From positions 1-44,637 of the forward strand of contig LUZC01000002.1 in the NCBI GenBank assembly GCA_001603505.1: a DNA stretch of 44,637 nucleotides, in the 5' to 3' direction. This stretch comes from Bacteroidales bacterium Bact_11. Its GTDB lineage: Bacteria > Bacteroidota > Bacteroidia > Bacteroidales > UBA932. Positions 1 through 9,375 of the stretch are shown here, in pieces. The position numbers and the translations under genes were made by a program. Below the pieces are notes generated by a model. The model searched no databases, was not told where the DNA came from, and saw only the letters and a list, made by a program, of their open reading frames with translations. Numbering within the stretch: the stretch's first letter is position 1; each line of letters begins with the position of its first letter.

Positions 1-735
1 AAAGAGGCGCCAGCCGGGCACAAGCTCGGCCCCGAGCTTGTGGAGGGCGGCGCCCACGCCGCCCGCCGCGCCGCCGCCCTGGAGGGCGGTGTCGAGCCCG
101 GCTTCCGCCGCCCAGCGTTCCATCCGCCGCTCCAGGCGTTCCAGCATGGCCGGATCCGCGCCCTTCTGGGGGCCATACACCATCGTCGCCCCGTTGGGAC
201 CCAAAAGGGGATTATCCACGTCGCAGGCTACGGTGATAGACACGTCATGCCCGACCTGACGGAGTGCGCGGAAGATTCCTTCGCCCCCATCGTTCGTGGC
301 GGAGCCGCCAATACCCACCACGATCTTCCGGCAACCGAGCCGGGCCGCCTCGGCAATCAGCACGCCAAGTCCGTAGGTCGTGGTCTTTTCCGGATTCCGT
401 TCTTCGGGTTTGAGCATCGCCAGTCCGCAGACCTTCGCCATCTCGATGAACGCCCCGCGCCCTTCGTCAAAGAGCAGGATCGGCGCCGAAACCGGCCGCA
501 TCAGGGCATCGTACGTCTCGACCTGAATACGCCGGCAGGTTCCTCCCAAAGCCGTCTCCACTACTTCCATCGACCCGTCGCCGCCATCGGCCATGGGCAG
601 CTTTACGACCTGTGCCTGCGCTCCTCCTACAAGGTGACGCCGCACCGCCACTTCAAGTGCATCGGCTACGCCGGAAGCCGAAAGAGACCCTTTGAATTTA
701 TCGGGAACAATCAGGATATTTCGTATCTTTGTCAT
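1..735 (-). CDS. glxK: Glycerate kinase, GlxK/GarK type (3' end cut by the window)
   Basis: Phosphorylates D-glycerate with ATP in the cytoplasm, feeding glyoxylate/serine-derived carbon into glycolysis. The 245 visible residues begin [20 protein letters not shown], the typical family N-terminus. They continue with a PMADGGDGS motif and a [13 protein letters not shown] motif, both hallmarks of the glycerate kinase type-1 family, and then the [13 protein letters not shown] region. The family is usually about 370-380 residues, so roughly a third of the C-terminus lies left of the window. The ATG at 733-735 is chosen because the family start aligns there. The gene is divergent from the Mrp ATPase with only 37 bases between start codons. 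A -7 element (756-763, minus strand) would give a leader of about 16 bases. The product family is clear; the exact substrate stereochemistry and product (2- or 3-phosphoglycerate) is not visible. Confidence 0.9.
   Translation of the reverse strand, partial: MTKIRNILIVPDKFKGSLSASGVADALEVAVRRHLVGGAQAQVVKLPMADGGDGSMEVVETALGGTCRRIQVETYDALMRPVSAPILLFDEGRGAFIEMAKVCGLAMLKPEERNPEKTTTYGLGVLIAEAARLGCRKIVVGIGGSATNDGGEGIFRALRQVGHDVSITVACDVDNPLLGPNGATMVYGPQKGADPAMLERLERRMERWAAEAGLDTALQGGGAAGGVGAALHKLGAELVPGWRLF
724..731 (+). promoter_or_regulatory. -7 element of the mrp promoter
   Basis: TATCTTTG matches TAnnTTTG and would give a leader of about 37 bases before the ATG at 773. It sits within the first codons of the divergent glycerate kinase gene. 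No -33 TTTG is at the expected distance; the nearest, at 691-694, is 29 bases away. Confidence 0.4.
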
Positions 736-755
736 CTACGTAAACGCGAATCATA

Positions 756-763
756 CAAAAATA
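756..763 (-). promoter_or_regulatory. -7 element of the glycerate kinase promoter
   Basis: Reads TATTTTTG on the minus strand, matching the Bacteroidetes -7 consensus TAnnTTTG. No TTTG is found 19-21 bases upstream, so the -33 box is missing or weak. Transcription would begin near 751. The element lies inside the 5' leader of the divergent Mrp gene. Confidence 0.4.
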
Positions 764-772
764 CGAAATATT

Positions 773-1675
773 ATGAATCCCTACGACATCAAAGGTCCCT
801 ATAACCCCAATCCGCCGAAGCCGCAGCCCAAGAAGCGTCCGCTGGAACTCGGCATGGAACAGCTGGCGGAAGTCAGCCATATCATCGCCGTGGCCTCCGG
901 CAAAGGCGGCGTCGGCAAATCCACGGTCGCCGTGAACCTGGCTATCACCCTTGCCCGACAGGGCTACCGGGTAGGCCTTGCCGATGCCGATGTCTACGGC
1001 CCTTCGATCCCGAAAATGACCGGTACCGAAGGCGAGATGCCCGATGTCGAGGTGTACGACGCGATGGGTGAACCGCTTCCGGAAGAGGCGGAAATTACCG
1101 AAGACTGCAAGGAAATCATGGTTCCCATCGAAAAATACGGTGTGAAATGGATGAGCATCGGCTATTTTGCCCGGCCGGAACAGGCGCTTATCTGGCGTGG
1201 CCCGATGGCCTGCAACGCCCTCAAGCAGATGCTTCTGCAGGTAAAATGGGGAGAGCTGGACTATCTGCTCATCGACCTGCCGCCGGGAACCGGTGATATC
1301 CATATATCGCTGGTGCACGATATTCCGCTCACCGGTGCTGTCATCGTCACTACGCCCCAGGCTGTCGCGCTGGCAGATGTTGAAAAGAGTGTCAACCTGT
1401 TCCGCAATCCCCAGGTCGACAAGCCGATCCTGGGCATCATCGAGAATATGTCGTGGTTCACGCCGGCCGAATTGCCCGACAACCGATACTACATCTTCGG
1501 CCGCGATGGCGGCCGTGCCATGGCCGAAAAATACGGGCTGCCGCTGCTTGGTCAGATTCCGCTTGTGCAGAGTGTCCGGGAGGGTGGCGACGAGGGTGTT
1601 CCCGCCGCTCTGAAAGAAGGTCCGGTGTTCGATGCGATGAGTGCCGCCGTGGAAATGATCCGGATGCCCGAATAA
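773..1675 (+). CDS. mrp: Mrp/ApbC-type P-loop ATPase (iron-sulfur cluster carrier family), short form
   Basis: A 300-residue Mrp/NBP35 family ATPase, a cytoplasmic family that carries and transfers Fe-S clusters. The deviant Walker [12 protein letters not shown] lies near residues 40-50. [10 protein letters not shown], the IWRGPM segment and the IDLPPGTGD motif are all present and typical. Two usual features are absent. There is no N-terminal MIP18/DUF59 domain (about 80-90 residues in long forms); instead there is a proline-rich tail ([10 protein letters not shown]). The CxxC cluster-binding pair normally found after the ENMS segment is also missing: here the segment is [20 protein letters not shown], without cysteines. 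From memory, Bacteroidales relatives also lack this pair. The ATG at 773 is preferred over an upstream in-frame ATG at 692, which lies inside the divergent gene and ahead of the -7 element at 724-731. Cluster carriage is therefore inferred from family only. Confidence 0.88.
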   Translation: MNPYDIKGPYNPNPPKPQPKKRPLELGMEQLAEVSHIIAVASGKGGVGKSTVAVNLAITLARQGYRVGLADADVYGPSIPKMTGTEGEMPDVEVYDAMGEPLPEEAEITEDCKEIMVPIEKYGVKWMSIGYFARPEQALIWRGPMACNALKQMLLQVKWGELDYLLIDLPPGTGDIHISLVHDIPLTGAVIVTTPQAVALADVEKSVNLFRNPQVDKPILGIIENMSWFTPAELPDNRYYIFGRDGGRAMAEKYGLPLLGQIPLVQSVREGGDEGVPAALKEGPVFDAMSAAVEMIRMPE

Positions 1676-1679
1676 CCCC

Positions 1680-1710
1680 TTTGAGATATTAAAAAGATTC
1701 TCTACATTTG
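1680..1710 (+). promoter_or_regulatory. Full Bacteroidetes promoter of the EF-G2-like gene
   Basis: A -33 TTTG at 1680-1683 and a -7 TACATTTG at 1703-1710 are separated by 19 bases, the consensus spacing. Transcription should begin near 1715, giving a 40-base AT-rich leader. It starts five bases after the mrp stop codon, so mrp has no room for a separate terminator. Confidence 0.75.
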
Positions 1711-1734
1711 CAGGCTATTCCAACGAAATCAATA

Positions 1735-1750
1735 ATATAAACGTTTATAT
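1735..1750 (+). repeat. Perfect 16-bp palindrome in the EF-G2 leader
   Basis: ATATAAACGTTTATAT is its own reverse complement and is centred about 12 bases before the ATG at 1755, in the predicted 5' leader. A palindrome of the same length with the same AAACGTTT core lies at 34001-34016, also just before a start codon. It could be a DNA operator or simply the AT-rich leader that Bacteroidetes ribosomes favour. With no loop it makes a poor RNA hairpin. Confidence 0.55.
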
Positions 1751-1754
1751 CGAT

Positions 1755-3872
1755 ATGAAGAACTACACCACTGAACAGATCCGGAACGTCGTCCTGCTTG
1801 GAGGTACGCGGTCGGGCAAGACCACTTTGGCGGAAGCCATGCTCTATGAGGGCAAAGTGATTGACCGCCGCGGAACCATCGAAGGTAAGAACACCGTCTC
1901 CGACAACACGGAAGTCGAACAGCTCTACCAGCGTTCCATTTATTCCACGCCGCTTTATGCAGAGTACAAAGACCACAAGATCAACGTGATCGACGCTCCT
2001 GGAGCCGATGATTTCGTGGAAGGCGCGGTCCTGGGCCTCAATGTCTGCGAATCGGCTATCATGCTGGTCAACGCCGGTCAAGGCGTTGAGGTGGGCACCG
2101 AGATCCACGGTCGCTACGCCGAGCAGTACAAGAAGCCGGTGATCATCGCCGTCAACCAGCTCGATACCGAGAAGTCCAACTGGGACAACACGCTCGACAG
2201 CCTGCATCAGGCTTTCGGCGGCAAGCCGGTCGTGATTCAGTTCCCCGTGAACGCAGGTGTGGCTTTCGACAGCATCATCGACGTGCTCAAGATGAAGATG
2301 TTCAAATTCAAGGACGACAATGGCGGCTTTGAAGAGTGCGACATCCCGGGCGACCTCAAAGGCAAGGCCGAAGACCTCCGCGCCGAGCTGATGGAGAAGG
2401 CCGCAGAGGGCGACGAAGAGCTGATGATGAAGTATTTCGACGAAGGAGAACTCAGCGAAGAGGAAATGCTCCAGGGCCTCCGCGAAGGTTTTGACAAGGG
2501 TGAATCCTATCCGGTGTTCTGTGTCTGTGCGAAGAAAGACGTCGGCGTGCGCCGTCTCATGGAATTCGTCACGGAATTCTGCCCGGCTCCGAAGCAGGAT
2601 CCTGCCGGACAGACCTCCCTGTTCGTGTATAAGACGGCCCTCGAGCAGCATCTGGGCGATGTCACCTACTTCAAGGTGATGTCGGGCAAGATTACCGAGG
2701 GTCAGGATGTAATCAACATGACCAGCGACACCAAGGAGCGCATCACCACGCTTTATGCCGTGGCCGGCAAAAAGAAAGAGCGCGTGACCGAAATCGTGGC
2801 CGGCGACATGGGTTGCACCGTGAAGCTGAAGGCTGTGAAGACCAACCAGACGCTCAATGCTCCGGGTTACGACAAGGTCGTCGATCCGATTACTTTCCCG
2901 CCGTTCAAATACCGTTGCGCCATTAAGGCCACCGATGAAAAAGACGAAGAGAAGCTGGGCGAGGCCCTCAGCCGCGCCGGTGCAGAAGATCCGACCCTCC
3001 GCGTCGAGTATTCCCGCGAACTGAAGCAGACCATCATCAACGGCATGGGTGAGCAGCAGATCAACATCCTCAAGTGGAATCTCAACAACAACTACAAGAT
3101 TGACGTCGAGTTCATCGCGCCGAAGATTCCGTACCGCGAGACCATCACCAAGGTCGCGAACGCCATGTACCGTCATAAGAAACAATCAGGCGGCGCCGGT
3201 CAGTTCGGTGAGGTCCACCTTTTGGTTGAGCCGATCGTTGAGGGTGTCGACACGACCGCGAAGTTCAAAATCGACGGCAAGGAGACCCAGCTCAACATCA
3301 AGGGCCGTGAGGAATTCGAGCTCCCTTGGGGCGGCAAGTGGGAATTCATCAACTGCGTGGTCGGCGGTGCCATCGACGCCAGCTTCATGCCTGCCATCAA
3401 GAAGGGTATCCAGCAGCGTCTGGAAGAGGGCCCGCTTACAGGTTCCTACGCCCGCGACATCCGCGTGTTCGTGTACGACGGTAAGATGCATCCGGTGGAC
3501 TCCAAGGAAATCGCCTTCATCATCGCAGGTCGTAATGCCTTCCGTGAGGCTTTCAAAAACGCAGCCCCGAAGATCCTCGAACCGATCTACATGGTGGAAG
3601 TGATGGTTCCGGCCGACTGCATGGGCGACGTGATGAGCGACATCCAGAACCGCCGCGGCATGATCGAAGGCATGAACTCTGAAAAGGGCTTCCAGATCCT
3701 TCGCGCCCGCGTTCCGCTCGCCGAACTCTACAAGTATTCGACGACGTTGAGCTCGCTGACCTCCGGCCGTGCTACGTTCACGCAGGAATTCATCGAGTAC
3801 CAGCAGGTTCCGGCCGACGTTCAGGACAAGCTCCTCAAGGCCTACGAGGCAGAGCAGCAGGAAGAGGACTAA
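1755..3872 (+). CDS. fusA2: EF-G paralogue with degenerate GTPase motifs (EF-G2 type)
   Basis: A 705-residue, full-length elongation factor G with GTPase, beta-barrel and C-terminal domains III-V. The GTPase motifs deviate from canonical EF-G. G1 reads GGTRSGKTT at residues 16-24 instead of AHIDAGKTT. G3 reads DAPGADDF at 80-87, so the catalytic histidine of DTPGHVDF is alanine 84. G4 reads NQLD at 134-137 instead of NKxD. The canonical versions of all three are present in LepA in this same window. A paralogue of this kind in Bacteroides thetaiotaomicron (EF-G2) has been reported to support translation under starvation and gut colonisation while lacking GTPase activity; equivalence here is inferred from the motifs. 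It has its own consensus promoter and is followed 11 bases later by a LolD-like ATPase, probably in the same transcript. The start ATG at 1755 follows an AT-rich leader with a perfect palindrome. Confidence 0.9.
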   Translation: MKNYTTEQIRNVVLLGGTRSGKTTLAEAMLYEGKVIDRRGTIEGKNTVSDNTEVEQLYQRSIYSTPLYAEYKDHKINVIDAPGADDFVEGAVLGLNVCESAIMLVNAGQGVEVGTEIHGRYAEQYKKPVIIAVNQLDTEKSNWDNTLDSLHQAFGGKPVVIQFPVNAGVAFDSIIDVLKMKMFKFKDDNGGFEECDIPGDLKGKAEDLRAELMEKAAEGDEELMMKYFDEGELSEEEMLQGLREGFDKGESYPVFCVCAKKDVGVRRLMEFVTEFCPAPKQDPAGQTSLFVYKTALEQHLGDVTYFKVMSGKITEGQDVINMTSDTKERITTLYAVAGKKKERVTEIVAGDMGCTVKLKAVKTNQTLNAPGYDKVVDPITFPPFKYRCAIKATDEKDEEKLGEALSRAGAEDPTLRVEYSRELKQTIINGMGEQQINILKWNLNNNYKIDVEFIAPKIPYRETITKVANAMYRHKKQSGGAGQFGEVHLLVEPIVEGVDTTAKFKIDGKETQLNIKGREEFELPWGGKWEFINCVVGGAIDASFMPAIKKGIQQRLEEGPLTGSYARDIRVFVYDGKMHPVDSKEIAFIIAGRNAFREAFKNAAPKILEPIYMVEVMVPADCMGDVMSDIQNRRGMIEGMNSEKGFQILRARVPLAELYKYSTTLSSLTSGRATFTQEFIEYQQVPADVQDKLLKAYEAEQQEED

Positions 3873-3883
3873 TCCCCGTCCTG

Positions 3884-4534
3884 ATGATTCAGGCCCTTCA
3901 CATCGACAAATCCTTCGGGACCCTCAGGGTCCTGAAGGATGTTTGTTTTACGGCCGCTCCGGCCGAAGTGGTGAGCATAGTCGGCGCCTCAGGCGCCGGC
4001 AAGAGCACCCTGCTCCAGATTCTGGGATCGCTTTCGCGGCCCGACAGCGGCTCCGTCACCATCGACGGGACCGACATTTTTTCGCTCTCCGACAAGGCGC
4101 TGGCCGCGTTCCGCAACCGGAAGATCGGATTCGTGTTCCAGTTCCATCACCTGCTGCCGGAGTTCACGGCAGTGGAAAACGTGATGATTCCGGCGCTGAT
4201 TGCCAAGGTGCCGCGGGCGGAAGCCCGTTGCAAGGCCGAAGAGTTGCTGGTGCTGCTCGGATTGGGGGAGCGTCTCACGCACAAGCCTTCCGAGCTCAGT
4301 GGCGGCGAACAGCAGCGCGTAGCGATTGCACGGGCGCTGGTCAATCAGCCCAAGGTGCTCTTTGCCGACGAACCTTCGGGCAATCTCGACAGCAAGACAA
4401 AAGGAGAGCTGCACCGTCTGTTCTTCGACCTGCGCGACCGCTTCGGCATCACGATCGTTATCGTGACGCACGACAAGGAATTGGCCGCAATGAGCGACCG
4501 TACCGTCGAAATCCGCGACGGACAAATCCTATAA
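3884..4534 (+). CDS. lolD: LolD-like ABC transporter ATP-binding protein
   Basis: A 216-residue ATPase of the LolD/MacB/FtsE class. Walker A is GASGAGKST (residues 34-42). The signature [15 protein letters not shown] and the Walker [13 protein letters not shown] are followed by an H-loop VTHD. Length and the GNLD variant fit LolD, which powers release of outer-membrane lipoproteins from the inner membrane with LolC/LolE. No permease gene lies beside it, so it would have to work with partners encoded elsewhere; other ATPases of this class cannot be excluded. It begins 11 bases after the EF-G2 stop. Its TAA (4532-4534) abuts the stop codon of the convergent rhaD gene, leaving no space for a terminator. 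Confidence 0.8.
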   Translation: MIQALHIDKSFGTLRVLKDVCFTAAPAEVVSIVGASGAGKSTLLQILGSLSRPDSGSVTIDGTDIFSLSDKALAAFRNRKIGFVFQFHHLLPEFTAVENVMIPALIAKVPRAEARCKAEELLVLLGLGERLTHKPSELSGGEQQRVAIARALVNQPKVLFADEPSGNLDSKTKGELHRLFFDLRDRFGITIVIVTHDKELAAMSDRTVEIRDGQIL

Positions 4535-5347
4535 TTACTTCGGCAACCCGAAAGCCCGGCTCAACTCCTGCATCTGCGCATCGGTCATGCCGTCGGGTTC
4601 GAAACCCATGCCCCGGGCGGCGATATAGATCTGCGTCGCCTTGTTCAGCACATCCACCTGGTCAAAGGCGTCCATGATGTCGGTATCCACGGCAAAGACG
4701 CCGTGTTTTTCCCACATCACCACGTCGTAGTTGTCGGCGAGGGTGCGGATGGTGGCCTCCGCCAGTTCCACGCTCGACGGCATCATGTACGGCACGATGC
4801 CCAGGCCGCGGGGACAGAAAGCCTTGGTCTCGGGAATCATCGACCAGAGCATCCGCGTGGCGGCGTCCTTCTCCAGCCACTTCCGGTTATGGGTGAGCGC
4901 CACGAGTTCGATGGGGTGGGTATGGAGCGAGGCGCGGTAGGGGGAACCCTTGGTAAGCAGCCAGTCGTGGACGGCCAGGTGCGAGGGGAGTTCGGACGTC
5001 GGAGCTACGGGCAGGTCGGCGACGATTTCGTAGTGGGCGCAGTCGGGTGTGATGCGGATCACGGAACCATTGGCCATCGGGTCGCGGGCCAGGTCGCGCA
5101 TCCGCCGTCCGGTGCCCTTGCAGTAGAACCAGCATCCTTTCAAATGGGGCAGCGTCTTGCCGATAGGATGCGGCCCGCCAATGGCGGGCAGGCCCCGCAG
5201 GGCATCGTCAATCTGCTCGGTGATATTGACGGTGATGTTGCCGCCGTTGCGTTCGGCCCAGCCTTTTTGCCAGAGGTATCCGGCCACTTCGGCCACCTGT
5301 CCGATCTGCAGCCGGAGCTCCGGCTTGTTGTCGAGAATGCTTTTCAT
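4535..5347 (-). CDS. rhaD: Rhamnulose-1-phosphate aldolase
   Basis: Last step of L-rhamnose breakdown in the cytoplasm: cleaves L-rhamnulose-1-phosphate to dihydroxyacetone phosphate and L-lactaldehyde. The 270 residues match class II aldolase/RhaD. By alignment to the E. coli enzyme the zinc ligands are H142 and H144 (in LHTHP) and H215 (in WEKHG), and E119 (in SELPSH) corresponds to the catalytic glutamate. The ATG at 5345-5347 is chosen; an in-frame TTG two codons upstream is less likely. Last gene of the six-gene rhamnose operon, 6 bases after the permease stop. Its stop touches the convergent lolD stop. Confidence 0.93.
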   Translation of the reverse strand: MKSILDNKPELRLQIGQVAEVAGYLWQKGWAERNGGNITVNITEQIDDALRGLPAIGGPHPIGKTLPHLKGCWFYCKGTGRRMRDLARDPMANGSVIRITPDCAHYEIVADLPVAPTSELPSHLAVHDWLLTKGSPYRASLHTHPIELVALTHNRKWLEKDAATRMLWSMIPETKAFCPRGLGIVPYMMPSSVELAEATIRTLADNYDVVMWEKHGVFAVDTDIMDAFDQVDVLNKATQIYIAARGMGFEPDGMTDAQMQELSRAFGLPK

Positions 5348-5353
5348 GGTCAA

Positions 5354-6697
5354 TCAATAATTATCGCCATAACGTTCGCGGGTAATCTGGGAAAGCGATT
5401 TTCCTCGCGTATCCGGGCATCCGATGACCCCTACGACCAGCGAAATCAGCAGAAGCGCGATCATGCAATAGGCGGCTACGGTGAAACCCTCGCCGTTTTC
5501 GCCATAAATGAAAGTAAACACGAGTCCCCACACTGCCGAAAGGCCGCGGACGATGAAGAACATCAATCCTTGTGCACCGGCCCTGAACTTGGCGGGGAAC
5601 AGTTCCGACCCCCACAGGGCATAGAAAATCTGCACGGACATTCCGCCCTCGATGCCCCAAAGCAGGGTGAACAGCCAGAGCCCCGCCTTCCCGTTTACGC
5701 CGACGGTCACGATGATGACCCAGGCGCTGATGGCGAAAAGCAGGCCCAGGATGTAGATCAGCTTGTGGCTGGTCTTGTCGATGAACTTGGAAAGGAGGAA
5801 CGTCACGCCTACGATGATGGCCCACTGAAGGCAGTTCATCCAGTTTGCCTGCTCGTTGCTCACACCACCGGCCGTTTCGTAGATGTGGGGCTGGAAGAAA
5901 CCCAGCACGGAGGCGACGAGGTTCCAGGTCAGGTAGATGACCGCCAGGAAACACACGGTCCGGATGGCGGTTCGGTTGGAAAACAGCACCTTGATGGCGT
6001 GCAGGATGCCGGCGTTCTCCCCTTTGTCGCGGGAGGCGGCCCGGCTGGCCGTCCATTCGGCGCTCTCGTCCAGCCTGCGCTGCATCATCCAGGCTATGAA
6101 GGCTACGACCAAGAGGGAGAAGAACACGATGCGCGAACTGAAAACACCGACGGCTTCCGGCGAAAGGTCACTGCCGCCGATGGTGCGGGCAATGTTTTCC
6201 ACCCATCCGGACAGGTAACCGTCGGGGGCGAACAGCATGCCCAACAGCAGGATGAACATCGGACCGAAACCCCATGACATCTGCGAGATGCAGATGTTGC
6301 GGCCGCGCTTGTCGTTTTCGGAACTTTCGGAGATATAGGTCCACGAAGCCGGCACGCCGACGCCTACCGAGATGCCGGTTACGAGGAATCCGGCCAGCAG
6401 CATCGGAAAACTCGAGGAGAGAATGATGAGCAGGATGCCCAGCATATATACCAGCAGGTTGTAGGTATAGATGAACTTCCGTCCGTAGCGGTCGGCGAGG
6501 AATCCGCCGATGATGGCTCCGACGGCGGCTCCCAGGCAGTTGGCGCTGATAAAATTGAGCCAGCCCAGGTGTACCTCGGACAGCCCCAGGTAGTGCTGCC
6601 AGAGCGTCAGGCCGCTGGCGCCGGCCACGATGGCGCCGGCATCGAGATAGTTGGTCAGTGAAACGGCTATCGTACTTTTCAGACTTCCTTTGCGCAT
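5354..6697 (-). CDS. MFS sugar permease, probable L-rhamnose/H+ symporter
   Basis: A 447-residue membrane protein with about twelve hydrophobic segments and the MFS loop 2-3 signature GGFLADRYGRK (residues about 64-74). A sugar-porter-like ESSENDKRGR motif follows the fifth segment, and a long hydrophilic central loop lies around residues 210-230. It is not of the RhaT (drug/metabolite transporter) fold. Because it sits between rhaA and rhaD with gaps of only 6 bases on each side, the most economical role is uptake of L-rhamnose, or of a rhamnose-containing product released by the upstream enzymes, across the inner membrane. Substrate is inferred from context only. Confidence 0.8.
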   Translation of the reverse strand: MRKGSLKSTIAVSLTNYLDAGAIVAGASGLTLWQHYLGLSEVHLGWLNFISANCLGAAVGAIIGGFLADRYGRKFIYTYNLLVYMLGILLIILSSSFPMLLAGFLVTGISVGVGVPASWTYISESSENDKRGRNICISQMSWGFGPMFILLLGMLFAPDGYLSGWVENIARTIGGSDLSPEAVGVFSSRIVFFSLLVVAFIAWMMQRRLDESAEWTASRAASRDKGENAGILHAIKVLFSNRTAIRTVCFLAVIYLTWNLVASVLGFFQPHIYETAGGVSNEQANWMNCLQWAIIVGVTFLLSKFIDKTSHKLIYILGLLFAISAWVIIVTVGVNGKAGLWLFTLLWGIEGGMSVQIFYALWGSELFPAKFRAGAQGLMFFIVRGLSAVWGLVFTFIYGENGEGFTVAAYCMIALLLISLVVGVIGCPDTRGKSLSQITRERYGDNY

Positions 6698-6703
6698 GTC
6701 GGG

Positions 6704-7954
6704 TTATCTTTTTGAAGTGACTTCTTGTTCATATTGGCAGATGCTGTCGATGTACGCCTCGCCCACTGGGACGCCGTTCTTGAGGTTGAACCAGTCGTAC
6801 ACGGCGCCGAAAGGCAGGGTCTTGGCTTCTTCGAGGAGGGCCAGCCGCTGGAATCCCTTGCCGGCGTCTTCGTATTCGCGGAGTTTGGCAAGCGGCTCGA
6901 GCAGGGCGCTCAGCAGGCACTTCTGCGTGGCGCGGGTTCCGATGACGTAGGCGCCGATGCGGTTGATGGACGCGTCGAAATAGTCGAGGCCGATATGGGC
7001 GCGGTGCAGGGCACCGGCCCGCACAATTTCCTTGAAGAGGTCGAGCGTCTGGTCGTTCATGATGGTCACGTGGTCGGAATCCCAGCGTACGGGCCGGCTG
7101 ACGTGGAGCATCAGTTCCGGCACGAAAAGCAGGAGCGAAGCGACCTTGTCGGACACGTTTTCCGTGGGTTCGTAGTGTCCGGTGTCGAGCGTGTAGATGA
7201 CCTTGCGGGAAGCGCAGTAGCCTTCGAAGAAATCCATCGAGCCGACCGTGTAGCTTTCCAGGCCGATGCCGAAGAGTTTTGCCTCGACGCAGCTCTTCAT
7301 GTGGGGCAGGTTTTCCGCCAGGATCTCGTCGAGCGAGGCGGCCAGCAGTTCCCGGTAGCGCAGGCGTTCTACGGTGAGGTCTTTCGAGCCGTCGTGCACC
7401 CAGATATTCATCATGCAGGGATCTCCCTGGGCCTTTCCCATCGCGTCGGCGATACGGCGGCAACGCTTGGTATGTTCGATCCAGAAGGAGCGGATGGCCG
7501 GATCTGGATTAGAGAGCGACAGGTCGCCGCTCTTCGGGTGGCCGAACGAGGTGGAGTTGAAGTCGAGTTTCATCCCATTCTCGCGGGCCCACTGCATCCA
7601 GCTCTCGAAATGCTTGACTTCCACCTGGTCGCGGTCCACGAACTTGCCGCCGAAGTCGCCGTAGATTTCATGGAGGTTGAGGCGGTGGCTGCCGGCGATA
7701 AGGCTTTTGGCGAAGCGCACGTCGGCGCGCACTTCGTCGATGTTGCGGGCGCGGCCCGGATAGTTGCCGGTGGTCTGGATGCCGCCCGAGAGGCCTGCTG
7801 CGCTCTCGAAGCCGATGACATCGTCGGTCTGCCAGCAATGCAGGGAGATGGGGGTCTTCTCGAGGATTTCAACCGCCTTGTCGGTATCGACGCCGATGGC
7901 GGCGTAGCGCTCGCGCGCGATTTCGTAGGCTTTGCGGAGGGAGGTTTCGTTCAT
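6704..7954 (-). CDS. rhaA: L-rhamnose isomerase
   Basis: Converts L-rhamnose to L-rhamnulose using divalent metal ions (Mn2+/Zn2+), first step of the pathway. The 416 residues are full length for RhaA, with recognisable family segments: ISLHCWQTDDV near the N-terminus, GGIQTTGNYPGRAR, LNLHEIYG, DFNSTSFGHP, NIWVHDGSKD, LDTGHYEPTENVSDK and ALHRAHIGLDYFDASINRI. The conserved metal-binding E/D/H residues lie in the middle blocks. Order in the operon is rhaB, rhaA, permease, rhaD, with 9 bases between the rhaB stop and the rhaA side of the transcript. No oddities. Confidence 0.96.
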   Translation of the reverse strand: MNETSLRKAYEIARERYAAIGVDTDKAVEILEKTPISLHCWQTDDVIGFESAAGLSGGIQTTGNYPGRARNIDEVRADVRFAKSLIAGSHRLNLHEIYGDFGGKFVDRDQVEVKHFESWMQWARENGMKLDFNSTSFGHPKSGDLSLSNPDPAIRSFWIEHTKRCRRIADAMGKAQGDPCMMNIWVHDGSKDLTVERLRYRELLAASLDEILAENLPHMKSCVEAKLFGIGLESYTVGSMDFFEGYCASRKVIYTLDTGHYEPTENVSDKVASLLLFVPELMLHVSRPVRWDSDHVTIMNDQTLDLFKEIVRAGALHRAHIGLDYFDASINRIGAYVIGTRATQKCLLSALLEPLAKLREYEDAGKGFQRLALLEEAKTLPFGAVYDWFNLKNGVPVGEAYIDSICQYEQEVTSKR

Positions 7955-7963
7955 ATCAGAGAT

Positions 7964-9373
7964 TTATTTTGTCGGAAGGAATGTCTTGACGGAGAAGGCG
8001 TCGGCGATGAGCCGGCGCATCTGCCAGCGGTCGGCCACTAGGCCGGCGGCCTTGGCCTGGACCATCACATTGCCGATGGCTGTGGCTTCGGTAGGTCCGG
8101 CGACCACGGGGATGCCGACGGCATCGGCTGTCCACTGGTTGAGCAGGTCGTTGGCGCTGCCACCGCCGATGATGTGGATTTTCTCGATAGGGAACGGCGC
8201 GAAGCTCCGTAGCAGCGCCAGCACTTCCCTGTAGCGATCGGCCAGCGAGTGGTAGATGCAGCTGACGATCTGCGCGTCGGAAACCGGGCCGGTGACGGCC
8301 GTGATCTCCGCCACCATGTCCGCCGGGTTGGCGAAACGCGGGTCGTCAGGGCCTATGCGTCCCGGGAAGTTGGCGTCGGCGCGGGCCATTTCCACAAGCT
8401 GCGGATAGGTGTAGTCGCGTCCTGCGGACTTCCAGACCTTGCGGCACTGCTCCAGCAGCCACATGCCGGTGATGTTCTTGAGGAACCGTGTGGTGCCTTC
8501 GATGCCGCCCTCGTTGGTAAAGTTTGCGGCGGCGGAAGCATTGCTGATGATCGGTCCGGGGACCTCGATGCCCATCAGGCTCCAGGTACCACTGCTCAGG
8601 TAGGCGAAGCGTTCATCGGTGGCCGGCACGGCGGCAATGGCCGAAGCGGTGTCGTGCCCGGCCACGGCAATTACCGGTACAGGCCCCAAGCCCGTTTCGG
8701 CGGCAATCTCCGGCTTCAGCGGTCCGATCACCGTTCCGGGTTGCACGATGGGCAGCAGCACGTCGGTACGGATGCCCAGCCGCTTGAGCAGCCCTTTGTT
8801 GAACTGCCGCGAGGCCTGGTCCATCATCCCGGAGGTGGAGGCGTCGGTGTATTCGCACACCTTCCGGCCGGTCAGCATATACGACAGCAGGTCGGGCATG
8901 AACAGGATGCAGTCCGCGCTCTCCAGTGCAGGGTCTCCGGAAGCGGTCTGCGCCGCCAGCTGGAAGAGGGTGTTGAAATCCATGATCTGGATGCCCGTGG
9001 TGGCATAGAGTTCCTCGCGTGGGATGGTCCGGAACACCTTTTCCGGGACGCCCGCGGTGTAAGGGTCGCGGTAGGCGCGCGGCAGGCCTGTCAGCGAGCC
9101 CTCGGCCGCCACGCAGCCGAAGTCCACGCCCCAGGTGTCGATGCCGATGGAATCGGGCCGGACGCCGCGCTGCCCCAGTTGCCGCAGGCACGTCAGGAAG
9201 TGCTCATAGATCGACCATACATCCCAGCAGTACCGACCGCCGTTCTCCACCGCCTGGTTCGGGAACCGGTACACCTCTTCCATCGAGAAGGATCCGTCCT
9301 CGAAAGTAGCCAGCATGGCGCGTCCGGATGTGGCGCCGCAGTCGAAAGCCAGGAACGTATGTCTGTCGGTCAT
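7964..9373 (-). CDS. rhaB: Rhamnulokinase
   Basis: Phosphorylates L-rhamnulose to rhamnulose-1-phosphate with ATP. This is a 469-residue FGGY-family kinase: the N-terminal phosphate loop is DCGATSGR (residues 11-18), the IDTWGVDFG block supplies the likely catalytic aspartate, and a C-terminal ATPase domain carries VAGHDTASA, YLSSGTWSLMG and HIIGGGSANDLLNQ. The ATG at 9371-9373 is chosen over an in-frame TTG at 9377-9379, which overlaps the stop codon of the preceding GH3 gene. The gap to that stop is only 2 bases, so translation is probably coupled. Confidence 0.95.
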   Translation of the reverse strand: MTDRHTFLAFDCGATSGRAMLATFEDGSFSMEEVYRFPNQAVENGGRYCWDVWSIYEHFLTCLRQLGQRGVRPDSIGIDTWGVDFGCVAAEGSLTGLPRAYRDPYTAGVPEKVFRTIPREELYATTGIQIMDFNTLFQLAAQTASGDPALESADCILFMPDLLSYMLTGRKVCEYTDASTSGMMDQASRQFNKGLLKRLGIRTDVLLPIVQPGTVIGPLKPEIAAETGLGPVPVIAVAGHDTASAIAAVPATDERFAYLSSGTWSLMGIEVPGPIISNASAAANFTNEGGIEGTTRFLKNITGMWLLEQCRKVWKSAGRDYTYPQLVEMARADANFPGRIGPDDPRFANPADMVAEITAVTGPVSDAQIVSCIYHSLADRYREVLALLRSFAPFPIEKIHIIGGGSANDLLNQWTADAVGIPVVAGPTEATAIGNVMVQAKAAGLVADRWQMRRLIADAFSVKTFLPTK

Positions 9374-9375
9374 GG

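Noticed and set aside
4703-6277. Plus-strand open frame across rhaD and the MFS permease
   Set aside because: Spans two genes that are clearly coded on the other strand and shows no family resemblance.
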